Assembly (NCBI RefSeq): GCF_030063145.1
Contig: NZ_JASISM010000001.1
Span: forward strand, 806,001 to 870,000
Length of the DNA stretch: 64,000 bases
Origin: Cryobacterium sp. PH31-L1
GTDB lineage: Bacteria > Actinomycetota > Actinomycetes > Actinomycetales > Microbacteriaceae
Reading direction: 5' to 3'
Shown here piece after piece: positions 1-8,779 of the stretch (position 1 is the first letter of the stretch; each line of letters starts with the position of its first letter). The position numbers and the translations under genes were made by a program. The notes under the pieces were generated by a model. It ran no database searches and had not been told where the DNA came from. It saw nothing but the letters and a program-made list of their open reading frames with translations.

Positions 1-261
1 GCCACCCCAGGTGGAGATGAGTCCGACCGCTCCCACGACGCTGAGCATGTAGGCCGAGAGGGCGTCGGCACGCAGCATGCCGCCGCCGCTTTCGAGCACG
101 GCACCGTCGAGCACCGCGCTGACCAGGAGCAGGCCGGAGACGAGCACAGCGCTCGAGGCGGCAACGCCGACGAAACGGCGGTGCGCCGAACCGCGCAGCA
201 GCAGGCTGAGCCCGGCGAAGGCCAGCGGGCCGACCAGGGGGATCCACAGAACAAAAGACAT
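1..261 (-). CDS. Hydrogenase-4 HyfF/HycQ-like antiporter-type membrane subunit (5' part only)
   Basis: The first 87 codons are inside the window; the rest lies beyond the left edge. The visible part starts MSFVLWIPLVGPLAFAGLSL and is almost entirely hydrophobic, with two to three membrane segments, as at the start of NuoN/NuoM/HyfF-type proton-channel subunits. The ATG overlaps the TGA of the upstream hyfE-like gene (TGATG), so the two are translationally coupled. Position after the HyfE-like gene matches M. tuberculosis Rv0086 (hycQ). The family assignment rests on context plus the hydrophobic N-terminus, because the conserved channel motifs are outside the window. Confidence 0.75.
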   Translation of the reverse strand, partial: MSFVLWIPLVGPLAFAGLSLLLRGSAHRRFVGVAASSAVLVSGLLLVSAVLDGAVLESGGGMLRADALSAYMLSVVGAVGLISTWGG

Positions 262-920
262 CAGTCGTGCAACTCTCTGAGCTGATCGACGGCAGTGCCG
301 CCGAACTTGGTGCGCATGCGGCCGGCGAACACGTGCAAAATGAGCACGACCAGGAGCACGTCGAGGGAAACGGCGAACTCGAGCAGAATCGGCACACCGC
401 CACTGGTCAAAAAGGCGATGGTAGCGATGCCGTTGTCGAGGAGCAGAAAGCCGATGAGCTGGGAGCGCGCACGGCGTCGGCTGATCAGCAGCAGAAAGCC
501 GATCAGTACCATGGCCAGGCCGATCGGTGCTGCGTGGCCGGTCTCACTGTCACCGAGGCCGAAGACGCGGCTGACCACTACATAGCTGAGAATCGTCAGC
601 AGGGTGACGGCGAGCAGCGCGGCGGTCGGGTTGAGCCGGGGCGATTCCTGAATCTGTTTGATCGACGCTTTGGACTGGTGCGCGAGCACCCAGGGCAGGC
701 CGACGCCCTTCACCGACAGAATCAGTAGCGACACCAGCACCAGTTCGGACTCGCCCTCGGCGATGCCGATCACCGCCACGAGCGCGGCGAGGGCTGCCCC
801 CTGCAGGGCGAGCAGGCGAATCGAGGCGAGCAGGGAATGACGCCAGACCATCAGCGCGCTCGTCAGCAGCAGGGCACCCGTGCAGAGGCCGATCAGTTGG
901 GGGTAGAAAGTTTCAAACAC
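261..920 (-). CDS. Hydrogenase-4 HyfE/HycP-like membrane subunit
   Basis: A protein of 219 residues, largely hydrophobic, with about six predicted membrane helices and a basic C-terminal tail. Length, composition and position between NuoH-like and HyfF-like genes match the HyfE family (M. tuberculosis Rv0085, hycP), a NuoK-related membrane subunit of group 4 hydrogenase-type complexes. It starts 12 bases after the NuoH-like gene ends, with TGAGGAGCATCC just upstream (GAGGAG as ribosome binding site). The HyfE family has few invariant residues, so the call leans on the operon. Confidence 0.78.
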   Translation of the reverse strand: MFETFYPQLIGLCTGALLLTSALMVWRHSLLASIRLLALQGAALAALVAVIGIAEGESELVLVSLLILSVKGVGLPWVLAHQSKASIKQIQESPRLNPTAALLAVTLLTILSYVVVSRVFGLGDSETGHAAPIGLAMVLIGFLLLISRRRARSQLIGFLLLDNGIATIAFLTSGGVPILLEFAVSLDVLLVVLILHVFAGRMRTKFGGTAVDQLRELHD

Positions 921-932
921 GACGGATGCTCC

Positions 933-1886
933 TCAGGCGACCAGGTAGGAGGCGGTGACGGCCAAAAAGGCAAGGGCAAAGGAACCAGCGAGCAGCTCGG
1001 GCACCTGGAACAGGCGCACCTTGGCCAAAAAGATCTCGCCGACACTGAGCAGAACACCGAGCATGAGCACCTTCACGGCGATACTGACCACGCCGATCGC
1101 GAGGCCCAGGGCGCTGAAGTCGGTGACGACGCCCCACGGCACGACTAAGTTGCTGACCAGACCGAGCAGGGCGGCCAGTTTGAGCCAGGAGCCGACCTCG
1201 AGCCAGGCCAGGTCGCGGCCACTCGCTTCGAGGGTCATTGCCTCGTGCAGCATGGTCAGTTCGAGGTGGGTACCAGGATTATCGACGGGCAGCCGAGCTG
1301 TTTCCGCCATGATCGCAATCGACAGCGCCACGAGCGCCAGCACACTCACCGGCGAGATGATCACCTCGGGGGAGAACAGCCGGGTCTCGACGATCGCCGA
1401 TATCGTGCTGGTGCCGGCCGGAATCGACAGCGCGTAGACCGAGAGCAACAGGGTTGGTTCGACCAGGGCCGCGACGGTCATGTGCCGGCTGGATCCCATG
1501 CCGCCGAAGGCCGTACCACCGTCGAGTCCGACGAGGGCGAGCGCGACCACGCCGATGAGCATGACCGAGACGATCACGAACAGGTCGCTCGGAATGCACG
1601 GGAACGGTATGGTCCCTACGAGCGGCAGTAGCACGCAGAGCAGCAGGCTGGAGACCATCAGGGCGACCGGGCCGGCCTTGAGCATCCAACTGCTGCCTTC
1701 GGCACGCACCGGATTTTTGGCAAGCAGCTTGCGCACGTCGCGCCACGGCTGCCAGATTCCGGCACCGGCTCGACCTTCGACGGTGGCCCGCACCTGGCGG
1801 ATCACGCCCATCAGGAGCGGGGCGAGGAAGACAAACAGCAGGACCTGCACGAACGCGATGATGACGGCGCTGACGACGGCGTTCAC
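933..1886 (-). CDS. NuoH/HyfC-like membrane subunit (HycD)
   Basis: A 317-residue polytopic membrane protein of the respiratory complex I subunit 1 family. Visible hallmarks are the loop GRAGAGIWQPWRDVRKLLAK near residues 38-57 (family GRxGxxxxQPxxDxxKLL) and ETARLPVDNPGTHLELTMLHEAM near residues 195-218, the acidic loop next to the quinone or cluster cavity. In energy-converting hydrogenases this subunit anchors the peripheral arm and couples electron transfer to ion movement. The start overlaps the preceding HyfB-like stop by four bases. Corresponds to M. tuberculosis Rv0084 (hycD). Confidence 0.9.
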   Translation of the reverse strand: MNAVVSAVIIAFVQVLLFVFLAPLLMGVIRQVRATVEGRAGAGIWQPWRDVRKLLAKNPVRAEGSSWMLKAGPVALMVSSLLLCVLLPLVGTIPFPCIPSDLFVIVSVMLIGVVALALVGLDGGTAFGGMGSSRHMTVAALVEPTLLLSVYALSIPAGTSTISAIVETRLFSPEVIISPVSVLALVALSIAIMAETARLPVDNPGTHLELTMLHEAMTLEASGRDLAWLEVGSWLKLAALLGLVSNLVVPWGVVTDFSALGLAIGVVSIAVKVLMLGVLLSVGEIFLAKVRLFQVPELLAGSFALAFLAVTASYLVA

Positions 1887-3901
1887 AGCGAGACCACAAT
1901 CAGCACGATCAGCAGGGCAACGAAAGAATAGGACAGATAGCGGTGGATGCTGCCGTTGGCGACATGCCGCACGACAATGCCGTAACGCTGGAACAGGTTG
2001 AGTACCGGCCGATACAGCCGGGTTTCAATCACGTCGGAGACGTGTTGTTCGACCCGCACTTTTTCCACCAGATAGCGCGACTCGGCCACGTGGGTGACCT
2101 GCACATCACGGGACGGCTTGAGCACGTCGTCGAAGACCCGCACGAGCGGTTCGGCGTAGGACGTCGCCGTGTACTGCATGCGCGGCCGCGCCCGGGAACC
2201 GCCGCCTCCCCAGGGCAGGTCGACGGTGCGATGCGGATGCCGGCGCGCCGACACGACGATCGACACGAACACCGGGATGGCGACGAGGGCTGAGAGCACG
2301 ACGAGCATGATCGGGTCCAGTACCGCCCCGATACCGGGCAGCGAGACCCCGCCGAGGCCGACCGACTGCACCGCGGCCGTCGGGTTCGAGCTGACCGTGT
2401 TTGCCACCAGCGCGGCAATCGGCCCAGGGAGCAGCCCGAGGGCGAGCACGGAGAGGGCGCCGAGCGCGAGGGAGAGCTGCATGAGCGGCGGCACCTCGCG
2501 GGCATCCGCTGCTGGGGCGCTGCGGGGGCGGGCCAGGAAGGCGATGCCGTAGGCCTTGACAAAGGTGAGCAGGGCCAGACCCGCGGTGAGGGCGATCACG
2601 GCCACGGCCAGCGGCATGGCGACGGATGCCGCCACCGAGACGACCGCCCCATCGAGGCGACCGCCGTGGATGAGGGACTGCAGCAGCATCCACTCGGCGA
2701 CGAAGCCGCTGGTGATCGGGATGGCGGCGGCGCCGAGGCTCGCGATGCCGAACGCGGCGGCCGTCACCGGCATGCGGGCGCCGAGCCCGCCGAGCCGGTC
2801 GAGGTTACGCTCACCGGTGGCGTGGATGATGGCGCCGGCGCCGAGGAACAGGGTGGATTTGAACGCGGCGTGGCTGACGGCGAGCAGCAGGGCGGCGACG
2901 AGGGCGGCATCCGCTGCCGCACTGGCGTCGTAGCCGCGCAGCAGCATGCTCGCGCCGAGGCCGAGAAAGACCAGGCCCATGTTCTCGGTGGTTGAGTAGG
3001 CGAGCAGCACCTTGAGATCGCTCGACACTGACGCCTGCAAAATTCCGTAAAGAGCGGATGCGCCACCGACCAGCATGATCGAAATGCCCCACCAGGCCGG
3101 GCCGTCGGGCAGCAGGCGCACGCAGACCAACAGGCCGCCGTAGACGCCGATTTTGACCATGGCCCCGCTCATCGCGGCCGAGACGTGACTGGGCGCTTCG
3201 GGCAGCACCCGAGGCACCCAGACGTGCAGCGGCACCAATTCGGCCTTGCCGCCGAAGCCGAGCAGGAACAGCACGAAGGCAACGTTGGCCGCCCACGAGC
3301 CGGGTTCGATCGCCTGCAGATTGGTGAAGCTGGTTCCGCCCGAAGCGGCAGCGAGCACGGCGAATCCAGCCAGAATGAAGAAGAAGCTCAACTGGGACAT
3401 GGCCGAGTACCAGATGCCGGCCGAGGCGACGGTGGCGCGGCTGGCATGGTCGGCGAGCAGCAGCACGGTGGAGCCGAGGGTCATGATCTCCCAGGCCAAC
3501 AGGAACGAGACCGAGTCGGTCGCGGCCGGTACCAGCTGCATTCCCACGAGGAACACCGGCATAGCGACCCAGGCGGTGCGGCTCGCGTCGGGGCCGCGGG
3601 TGGAACTCATCGAGTAGAGCGACACGAGAATGCCGACGCCGGAGACGATCAGCATGAACAGGCCGCCGAGGCGGTCGGGGGCCAGCAGCAGCGGGTCCAT
3701 CGGCAGGGCGATTGGAATGAGCAGGCCGCCGGTGGCGCCGAGCAGGGCGGCTACGCCGGTCACAAAGCCGGTGACGGCGATGAGGGTACAGAGGATGCCG
3801 CCCGCCCGTGACCGCAGGGACGGTGCTGCCAGAAGGGCGCTTGCGACGGCCAGCGCGCCGAGGCCTAATTGCAGGACGAGCCCAGCTCCGATGCCGGTCA
3901 T
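1883..3901 (-). CDS. HyfB-like proton-translocating membrane subunit (NuoL/NuoM superfamily)
   Basis: A 672-residue membrane protein of about 15 helices. The antiporter-type signature is clear: a conserved Lys in GFGGKAELVPLHVWVP, followed by EAPSHVSAAMSGAMVKIGVYG and YSTTENMG (roughly residues 215-320). The C-terminal third is longer and more variable, as in HyfB/HycC, with an amphipathic cytosolic stretch before a last helix. Its likely role is proton translocation in a formate-hydrogenlyase-like complex. ATGA overlap with the upstream small-subunit gene. Corresponds to M. tuberculosis Rv0083. Confidence 0.9.
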   Translation of the reverse strand: MTGIGAGLVLQLGLGALAVASALLAAPSLRSRAGGILCTLIAVTGFVTGVAALLGATGGLLIPIALPMDPLLLAPDRLGGLFMLIVSGVGILVSLYSMSSTRGPDASRTAWVAMPVFLVGMQLVPAATDSVSFLLAWEIMTLGSTVLLLADHASRATVASAGIWYSAMSQLSFFFILAGFAVLAAASGGTSFTNLQAIEPGSWAANVAFVLFLLGFGGKAELVPLHVWVPRVLPEAPSHVSAAMSGAMVKIGVYGGLLVCVRLLPDGPAWWGISIMLVGGASALYGILQASVSSDLKVLLAYSTTENMGLVFLGLGASMLLRGYDASAAADAALVAALLLAVSHAAFKSTLFLGAGAIIHATGERNLDRLGGLGARMPVTAAAFGIASLGAAAIPITSGFVAEWMLLQSLIHGGRLDGAVVSVAASVAMPLAVAVIALTAGLALLTFVKAYGIAFLARPRSAPAADAREVPPLMQLSLALGALSVLALGLLPGPIAALVANTVSSNPTAAVQSVGLGGVSLPGIGAVLDPIMLVVLSALVAIPVFVSIVVSARRHPHRTVDLPWGGGGSRARPRMQYTATSYAEPLVRVFDDVLKPSRDVQVTHVAESRYLVEKVRVEQHVSDVIETRLYRPVLNLFQRYGIVVRHVANGSIHRYLSYSFVALLIVLIVVSL

Positions 3902-4383
3902 CGGCCAGTCATTCGACGTAGGGCGCGCACGATGTCGGTCGGTTCCGGCGGACTGCCCGGCACCTCGATATCGACGTGCACGAAATCAGAAACGGGCCCC
4001 ATGATGCCGTAGCCGTCGCGGAAGGCACCGCCATGCAAGGCACAGTCGCCGACCGCGATCACAAACCGGGGGGTCGGGGTGGCCTCAATCGTGCGGCGAA
4101 GCGGCTCCGCCATGTTGCGGGTGACACTGCCCACGATGAGAAGGACGTCGGCGTGCCGCGGTGAGGGCACGAGGCGCACGCCGTAGCGTTCCACGTCGTA
4201 GACCGGGCCGAAGGCTGCGGACACTTCGAGGGCACAGTCGTTGCAGCCGCCGGCGTTGATGAAACGCACCTGTACGCTGCCACCGAACACTTCAGCTCCC
4301 GCCAACAGCGGCGGGGCGGGCGGGGCCGGCTCAGCGATACGTGAGCCGTGACGAATAAGGGTGGTCAATCGCAGGAAACTCAT
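3898..4383 (-). CDS. NuoB/HycG-like [4Fe-4S] small subunit with one ligand cysteine replaced
   Basis: A 161-residue protein of the complex I 20 kDa/[NiFe]-hydrogenase small subunit family, first gene of the hydrogenase-4-like operon (cf. M. tuberculosis Rv0082). The cluster motif GGCNDCALEV (Cys 47 and 50) and GDCALHGG (third Cys) are present. The fourth position, normally PGCPP, reads PGSPPEP here (codon AGT, Ser). So only three of the usual four cysteine ligands are visible. A Ser-ligated or otherwise altered cluster is possible. No hydrogenase large subunit is in the window to confirm the enzyme type. Confidence 0.85.
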   Translation of the reverse strand: MSFLRLTTLIRHGSRIAEPAPPAPPLLAGAEVFGGSVQVRFINAGGCNDCALEVSAAFGPVYDVERYGVRLVPSPRHADVLLIVGSVTRNMAEPLRRTIEATPTPRFVIAVGDCALHGGAFRDGYGIMGPVSDFVHVDIEVPGSPPEPTDIVRALRRMTGR

Positions 4384-4569
4384 ACGAGTCCCCGGTGTGC
4401 ATGCATGTTCACGAAGCTGGTGCCTTCTGTGGGGAGCGCGAAAGTCGAAGGTGTTGGGCAGGCGACGGATTCTGCGGTGCGTCTGGGTGAGTGCAAGACT
4501 ACCAGCGCCGTTAACTTCATTACTTCTTTATATAACTATATGAAGACTTTAGCAAATAGCTCTCGACCA
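4384..4569 (-). promoter_or_regulatory. AT-rich gap before the hydrogenase-like operon
   Basis: 186 bases between the Lrp gene and the hydrogenase-like operon, both on the minus strand. Around 4515-4560 the sequence is strikingly AT-rich for this genome (TATATAACTATATG on the plus strand), a plausible promoter for the hydrogenase-like genes with a leader of over 100 bases. No clean -35/-10 pair could be chosen, and transcription from lrp may also read through. Confidence 0.35.
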
Positions 4570-5031
4570 CTACCCACGGTCGAGCAACGGGGTGAGGCGA
4601 TACGGGATGACCTCACCCATGGCCAGCGATGTCTCTGTACGTTCAATACCCTCGCAGGCGAGGATCGTGCCGTCGATCCGAAACAGATCGGCGGCATCGG
4701 TGCAAACCACCCGCACGAGCAGGTCGGCCTGCCCGCTCATGCCGTGCGCCTGCACGATTTCCGGGATCAGCGCGAGGTCGATCACGATCTGCGCGAGCCG
4801 TTTCTGCTGCACGTGCACCTCGATGAACGCGGTCAGCGGATAGCCGAGGGCGGCCGGATTGATGCGGCGATCGAAGCCGAGAAAGGCGCCAGAATCTTCC
4901 AATCGCTTCATGCGCGCCTGCACGGTGTTGCGGGAGAGGCCCAGGGTGTCGGCGAGCGCGACGAAGGTGCTGCGCGGGTCGGCGGAGAGCGCTTGGAGGA
5001 GCTTCGTGTCGGTCTTGTCAAGGCTGTACAT
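4570..5031 (-). CDS. Lrp/AsnC-family transcriptional regulator (BkdR-like)
   Basis: A 153-residue protein with an N-terminal winged helix-turn-helix (LADTLGLSRNTVQARMKRLE, about residues 25-44) and a C-terminal RAM ligand-binding domain (ALIPEIVQAHGMSGQADLLVRV). It is divergent from the branched-chain 2-oxoacid dehydrogenase operon, the usual place of a BkdR-type activator that responds to branched-chain amino or keto acids. A TAATGT box (5040-5045, minus strand) lies eight bases before ATG 5031, so the mRNA is probably leaderless from MYSLDKTD. The in-frame ATGs at 5043 and 5049 would overlap or precede this box. Confidence 0.85.
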   Translation of the reverse strand: MYSLDKTDTKLLQALSADPRSTFVALADTLGLSRNTVQARMKRLEDSGAFLGFDRRINPAALGYPLTAFIEVHVQQKRLAQIVIDLALIPEIVQAHGMSGQADLLVRVVCTDAADLFRIDGTILACEGIERTETSLAMGEVIPYRLTPLLDRG

Positions 5032-5098
5032 AGTGCAAAACATTAACACGGTCTGGCAAGCCTGAATAGGGCACTCTGCTCACTATTTTTGACAGTGG

Positions 5099-5127
5099 TT
5101 GTGCTCCCTGTTCGGTCGACATAGGCT
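5099..5127 (+). promoter_or_regulatory. Candidate promoter of the bkd operon
   Basis: TTGTGC (5099-5104) and TAGGCT (5122-5127) are spaced by 17 bases, giving a start of transcription near 5134 and a leader of about 29 bases with a GGAG ribosome binding site before ATG 5163. Pattern match only. Confidence 0.45.
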
Positions 5128-5162
5128 CACGTCAACTTTAGCAATGACGCTCGGAGCGACCC

Positions 5163-6275
5163 ATGATTGATTTCTCCCCCCAGCTGGTGCAGCTTCTCTC
5201 GATTGACGGCGAGCGGATGCCCCGGCCTGACTTCGACCCGTGGGTCGATGATCTCGACGGGTCTGCCCTGCTGGCCCTTTACCGCGACATGGTCGTGGTG
5301 CGCCGCATTGACACCGAGGCGACCGCCCTGCAACGCCAGGGTGAACTCGGCCTGTGGCCGCCGCTGCTCGGCCAAGAAGCCGCGCAGGTCGGCTCAGCGC
5401 GTGCGCTGCGCAGCGACGACTTCATCTTTCCGAGCTACCGCGAGAACGCTGTCGCCTACTGTCGCGGCGTGAACCTCACCGACATCGTCAAGGTCTGGCG
5501 CGGCAACGCCCAGTCCGGCTGGGACCCCTACACGGTCAATATGGCCACCCCGAACATCATCATCGGCGCGCAGACCCTGCACGCCACCGGTTGGGCCCTC
5601 GGCGCCCAGCGCGACGACATCGATGCCGTGGCCATCACCTACTTCGGTGACGGCGCCACCAGCCAGGGCGACGTCAACGAGGCCATGGTCTTCGCGGCGA
5701 GTTTCCAGGCACCGGTGGTCTTCTTCTGCCAGAACAATCAGTGGGCCATCTCCGAACCGGTCGGGGTGCAGGCGCACCGCAACATCGCCGATCGGGCGCC
5801 GGGCTTCGGCATCCCGAGCCTGCGCATCGACGGCAACGACGTGATCGCGGTCATGGCCGCGACCCGCATCGCCCTTGATCGGGCTCGCACCGGCGATGGA
5901 CCCACCTTCATTGAAGCGGTCACTTACCGCATGGGTCCGCACACCACAGCGGATGACCCCACCCGCTACCGAGACCCGGCCGAACTGGCCGAGTGGAAGA
6001 CCCGCGACCCGTTGCTGCGCCTGCACCGGCTGCTGACCAGCCTCGGTGAACTCACCCCCGAGGTCGAGGCGGCCACCCAGGCGATCGCCGATGCCGCAGC
6101 GGCCGAACTGCGCGCCGGCTGCATCGGCATGCCAGACCCCGAGCCGCTGAGCGTGTTCGACCATGTCTACTCCACTCCCAACGCCACCCTGGAGCGCCAG
6201 CGCGCCGACTATGCCGGGTACCTCACGAGTTTTGGAACACAATTCGATATCGCTGAACACAATGGAACGGTGTGA
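5163..6275 (+). CDS. bkdA: Branched-chain 2-oxoacid dehydrogenase E1 component, alpha subunit
   Basis: A 370-residue thiamine diphosphate enzyme subunit that decarboxylates a 2-oxo acid. The ThDP/Mg motif GDGATSQGDVNEA (about residues 161-173) ends in the paired Asn of CQNNQWAIS. The phosphorylation-loop-like region YRMGPHTTADDPTRYR is also present. GGAG lies eight bases before the start. With the E1 beta and E2 genes it forms the first steps of Val/Leu/Ile keto-acid oxidation. Pyruvate cannot be excluded as substrate from sequence alone, but the Lrp neighbour and the nearby leucine-type acyl-CoA operon favour branched-chain acids. No E3 gene is in the window. Confidence 0.87.
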   Translation: MIDFSPQLVQLLSIDGERMPRPDFDPWVDDLDGSALLALYRDMVVVRRIDTEATALQRQGELGLWPPLLGQEAAQVGSARALRSDDFIFPSYRENAVAYCRGVNLTDIVKVWRGNAQSGWDPYTVNMATPNIIIGAQTLHATGWALGAQRDDIDAVAITYFGDGATSQGDVNEAMVFAASFQAPVVFFCQNNQWAISEPVGVQAHRNIADRAPGFGIPSLRIDGNDVIAVMAATRIALDRARTGDGPTFIEAVTYRMGPHTTADDPTRYRDPAELAEWKTRDPLLRLHRLLTSLGELTPEVEAATQAIADAAAAELRAGCIGMPDPEPLSVFDHVYSTPNATLERQRADYAGYLTSFGTQFDIAEHNGTV

Positions 6276-7324
6276 TGACCATGACCACCCTGATGACCGC
6301 CACCAGCTTGCCCGGCCTTGATGCCCCGAAGCCGGTCCCGTTGACCGAGACGAAGAACCTCACCATGGGCAAGGCCATCAACGAGGGCCTTCGCCAGGCC
6401 ATGCTCGACGACCCCAAGGTGGTGCTCCTCGGCGAGGACATCGGCGCCCTCGGCGGTGTCTTTCGGGTCACGAGCGACCTGCTCGCCCAGTTCGGCGCTC
6501 GCCGCGTCATCGACACCCCGCTCGCCGAATCCGCGATCATCGGAACAGCAGTCGGCCTGGCCTACCGGGGCTACCGCCCGGTCTGCGAGATTCAGTTCGA
6601 CGGCTTCATCTTTCCCGGCTTCGACCAGATCGTCAGCCAGGTCGCGAAGTTCCACTACCGCACCCAGGGCGCAGTGCGCATGCCGATCACCATCCGGGTG
6701 CCGTTCGGCGGCGGAATCGGTGCGGCCGAACACCACTCCGAATCGCCCGAGGCCTACTTCACCCACACCTCCGGTCTGCGCGTGATCGCCGTCTCCAACG
6801 CCCAGGACGCCTACAGCCTCATCCGTCAGGCCGTCGCGAGCGACGACCCGGTGCTCTACTTCGAACCCAAGCGTCGCTATCACGTGAAGGGTGAGGTCGT
6901 GCCGGAGCTCGGCGCCCCGATGGAGCAAGCCGTGATCGTGTCTCCGGGAACGGATGTCACGCTCCTCACCTACGGCGCGCTCGTGTCCACCGCGAAGGAC
7001 GCGGCGCTCGCCGCGTTCGACGAGGGAATCTCGATCGAAGTTATCGACCTGCGGTCGCTGTCACCGGTGGACTATGCGGTGGTGGAGGCATCCGTGCGTA
7101 AGACCGGGCGTCTGGTGGTAACCCACGAGGCGGCCCAGTCGGGCGGACTCGGCGGGGAGATCATCGCGACCATCACCGAACGCTGCTTCAGCTATCTGGA
7201 GGCCGCCCCAGTGCGGGTGACCGGCTTCGACGTGCCCTACCCGCCAGCCAAGCTGGAGAGTCACCACCTGCCCGACCTGGACCGCATTCTCGACGGTGTC
7301 GACCGGGTTATGGGGCGTCGATGA
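6275..7324 (+). CDS. bkdB: Branched-chain 2-oxoacid dehydrogenase E1 component, beta subunit
   Basis: A protein of about 349 residues with the transketolase pyrimidine-binding domain (VLLGEDIGALGGVFRVT, DTPLAESAIIGTAVGLA, QIVSQVAKFHYRTQG) and the C-terminal transketolase domain. It pairs with the alpha subunit to form E1. The start ATG at 6275 overlaps the alpha-subunit stop (TGATG), with GGAACGG upstream; GTG 6272 is an alternative. It overlaps the E2 gene by ATGA at its 3' end, so all three are translationally coupled. Confidence 0.88.
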   Translation: MTMTTLMTATSLPGLDAPKPVPLTETKNLTMGKAINEGLRQAMLDDPKVVLLGEDIGALGGVFRVTSDLLAQFGARRVIDTPLAESAIIGTAVGLAYRGYRPVCEIQFDGFIFPGFDQIVSQVAKFHYRTQGAVRMPITIRVPFGGGIGAAEHHSESPEAYFTHTSGLRVIAVSNAQDAYSLIRQAVASDDPVLYFEPKRRYHVKGEVVPELGAPMEQAVIVSPGTDVTLLTYGALVSTAKDAALAAFDEGISIEVIDLRSLSPVDYAVVEASVRKTGRLVVTHEAAQSGGLGGEIIATITERCFSYLEAAPVRVTGFDVPYPPAKLESHHLPDLDRILDGVDRVMGRR

Positions 7325-8727
7325 TCAAGGTATTCAAGCTGCCCGATCTCGGTGAAGGTCTCACCGAGAGTGAGATTGTGGCCTGGCTCGTAGCTCCGGG
7401 CGACGAGGTCACGCTCAACCAGCACATCGCCGACGTGGAAACGGCCAAGGCCGTGGTCGAGTTGCCGAGCCCGTTCGCCGGAGTGGTCAGCGTGCTGCAC
7501 CAGCCGGCCGGTGTGGTCGTGCACGTCGGCGAACCCATCGTCAGCTTCGATATCGGCGGCGCGGCCGAACCGATTGCCATGGCACCAACGGATGCTGCCA
7601 TTCCGGCCGCCGCGCCGGCCGGGCAGCGCGAAGCCAACCTGGTCGGCTATGGCCCCGCCGTCGAGCGCGGCGGCCACCCCCAGCGTCGGGCCCGCGCGGG
7701 TGGTGCGGAATCTGCGCCCGCGGCCGCAGCTCCGACGACAGCCTCGCCGGTGCCCGCGGTGACGCCGTCCGCGGTATCCACCGATCAGCCCGCCGGGGCA
7801 CCCGTCTCGGCACCCCTTGCCGAACGCCCGCGCTCGACGCCGCCGGTGCGTGCCCTGGCTCGCGACCTCGGCATCGACCTCTCTACGGTGACCGGAACCG
7901 GAAAGGACGGCCTGATCACCCGGGACGACGTTCGCGCGCACATCACTGAATCGGTGCCGACTCCCGCCCTGCACGGGACGCATGTATCGCCTACCGCGGC
8001 ACCGGCCACGAGCCGCGGCGACGACCTGCGCGAGACTCGCACGCCGATCAAGAGCCTGCGCAAGCTCACCGCGGCAGCGATGGTGCAGAGCGCGTTCACC
8101 GCGCCGCACGTGACCGAGTTCCTCACCATTGACGTCACACCGACCGTCGAACTACTCGATTCCCTGCGTTCAGACCGGCAGTTCGAAGGCGCAGGCATCG
8201 GAATTCTCACCGTCGTGGCTAAAGCGCTCTGCCTCGCCGTGGGCCGCACTCCGTCGGTCAACACCCGTTGGGACGAGCCGGCCGGTGAGATCGTGCAGTT
8301 CCACCACGTGAACCTCGGAATCGCCGCGGCAACCCCGCGTGGACTGCTCGTGCCGAACATCGTCGATGCTGACCGACTCGACCTGCGCGGCCTGGCTGCC
8401 GCTCTCGCCGAACTCACCACGGCCGCCAGGTCCGGCACGACCACCCCGGCTGCACTGTCGGGCGGTACGATCACCATCACCAATATCGGAGTGTTCGGCA
8501 TCGACGCCGGCACGCCCATCCTGAACCCGGGCGAGGCGGCGATTCTGGCGATGGGCGCCATCCGTTCTCAGCCGTGGGAGTTTCGCGGCGAGGTCGCGCT
8601 GCGCAAGGTGCTCACCCTCAGCCTGTCGTTCGACCACCGACTGGTCGACGGCGAGCAGGGGTCCCGCTTTCTCGCCGACATCGGCACGATTCTCGCCGAC
8701 CCGGCCCGCGTGCTGACCATGGTCTAA
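7321..8727 (+). CDS. bkdC: Branched-chain 2-oxoacid dehydrogenase E2 component (dihydrolipoamide acyltransferase)
   Basis: A 468-residue protein with three domains. The N-terminal lipoyl domain carries the lipoylated Lys 43 in DVETAKAVVE. An Ala/Pro-rich linker follows (about residues 80-170), then a peripheral subunit-binding domain (VRALARDLGIDLSTVTGTG), then the catalytic acyltransferase domain ending in FDHRLVDGEQGSRFL with the catalytic His and Asp. It transfers the acyl group from lipoamide to CoA. There is one lipoyl domain only. The gene ends the operon. Confidence 0.9.
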   Translation: MIKVFKLPDLGEGLTESEIVAWLVAPGDEVTLNQHIADVETAKAVVELPSPFAGVVSVLHQPAGVVVHVGEPIVSFDIGGAAEPIAMAPTDAAIPAAAPAGQREANLVGYGPAVERGGHPQRRARAGGAESAPAAAAPTTASPVPAVTPSAVSTDQPAGAPVSAPLAERPRSTPPVRALARDLGIDLSTVTGTGKDGLITRDDVRAHITESVPTPALHGTHVSPTAAPATSRGDDLRETRTPIKSLRKLTAAAMVQSAFTAPHVTEFLTIDVTPTVELLDSLRSDRQFEGAGIGILTVVAKALCLAVGRTPSVNTRWDEPAGEIVQFHHVNLGIAAATPRGLLVPNIVDADRLDLRGLAAALAELTTAARSGTTTPAALSGGTITITNIGVFGIDAGTPILNPGEAAILAMGAIRSQPWEFRGEVALRKVLTLSLSFDHRLVDGEQGSRFLADIGTILADPARVLTMV

Positions 8728-8779
8728 GCCTGGTCGGTACGTGACGCGCACGTCCCCAAATCCCCCGGAAATTGCTTAG

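Noticed and set aside
1..4383. Calling the left operon a respiratory complex I (nuo) operon
   Set aside because: The set and order HyfB-HyfC-HyfE-HyfF with a NuoB-like protein fits hydrogenase-4-like complexes; nuoA, nuoJ and nuoK type genes are absent.
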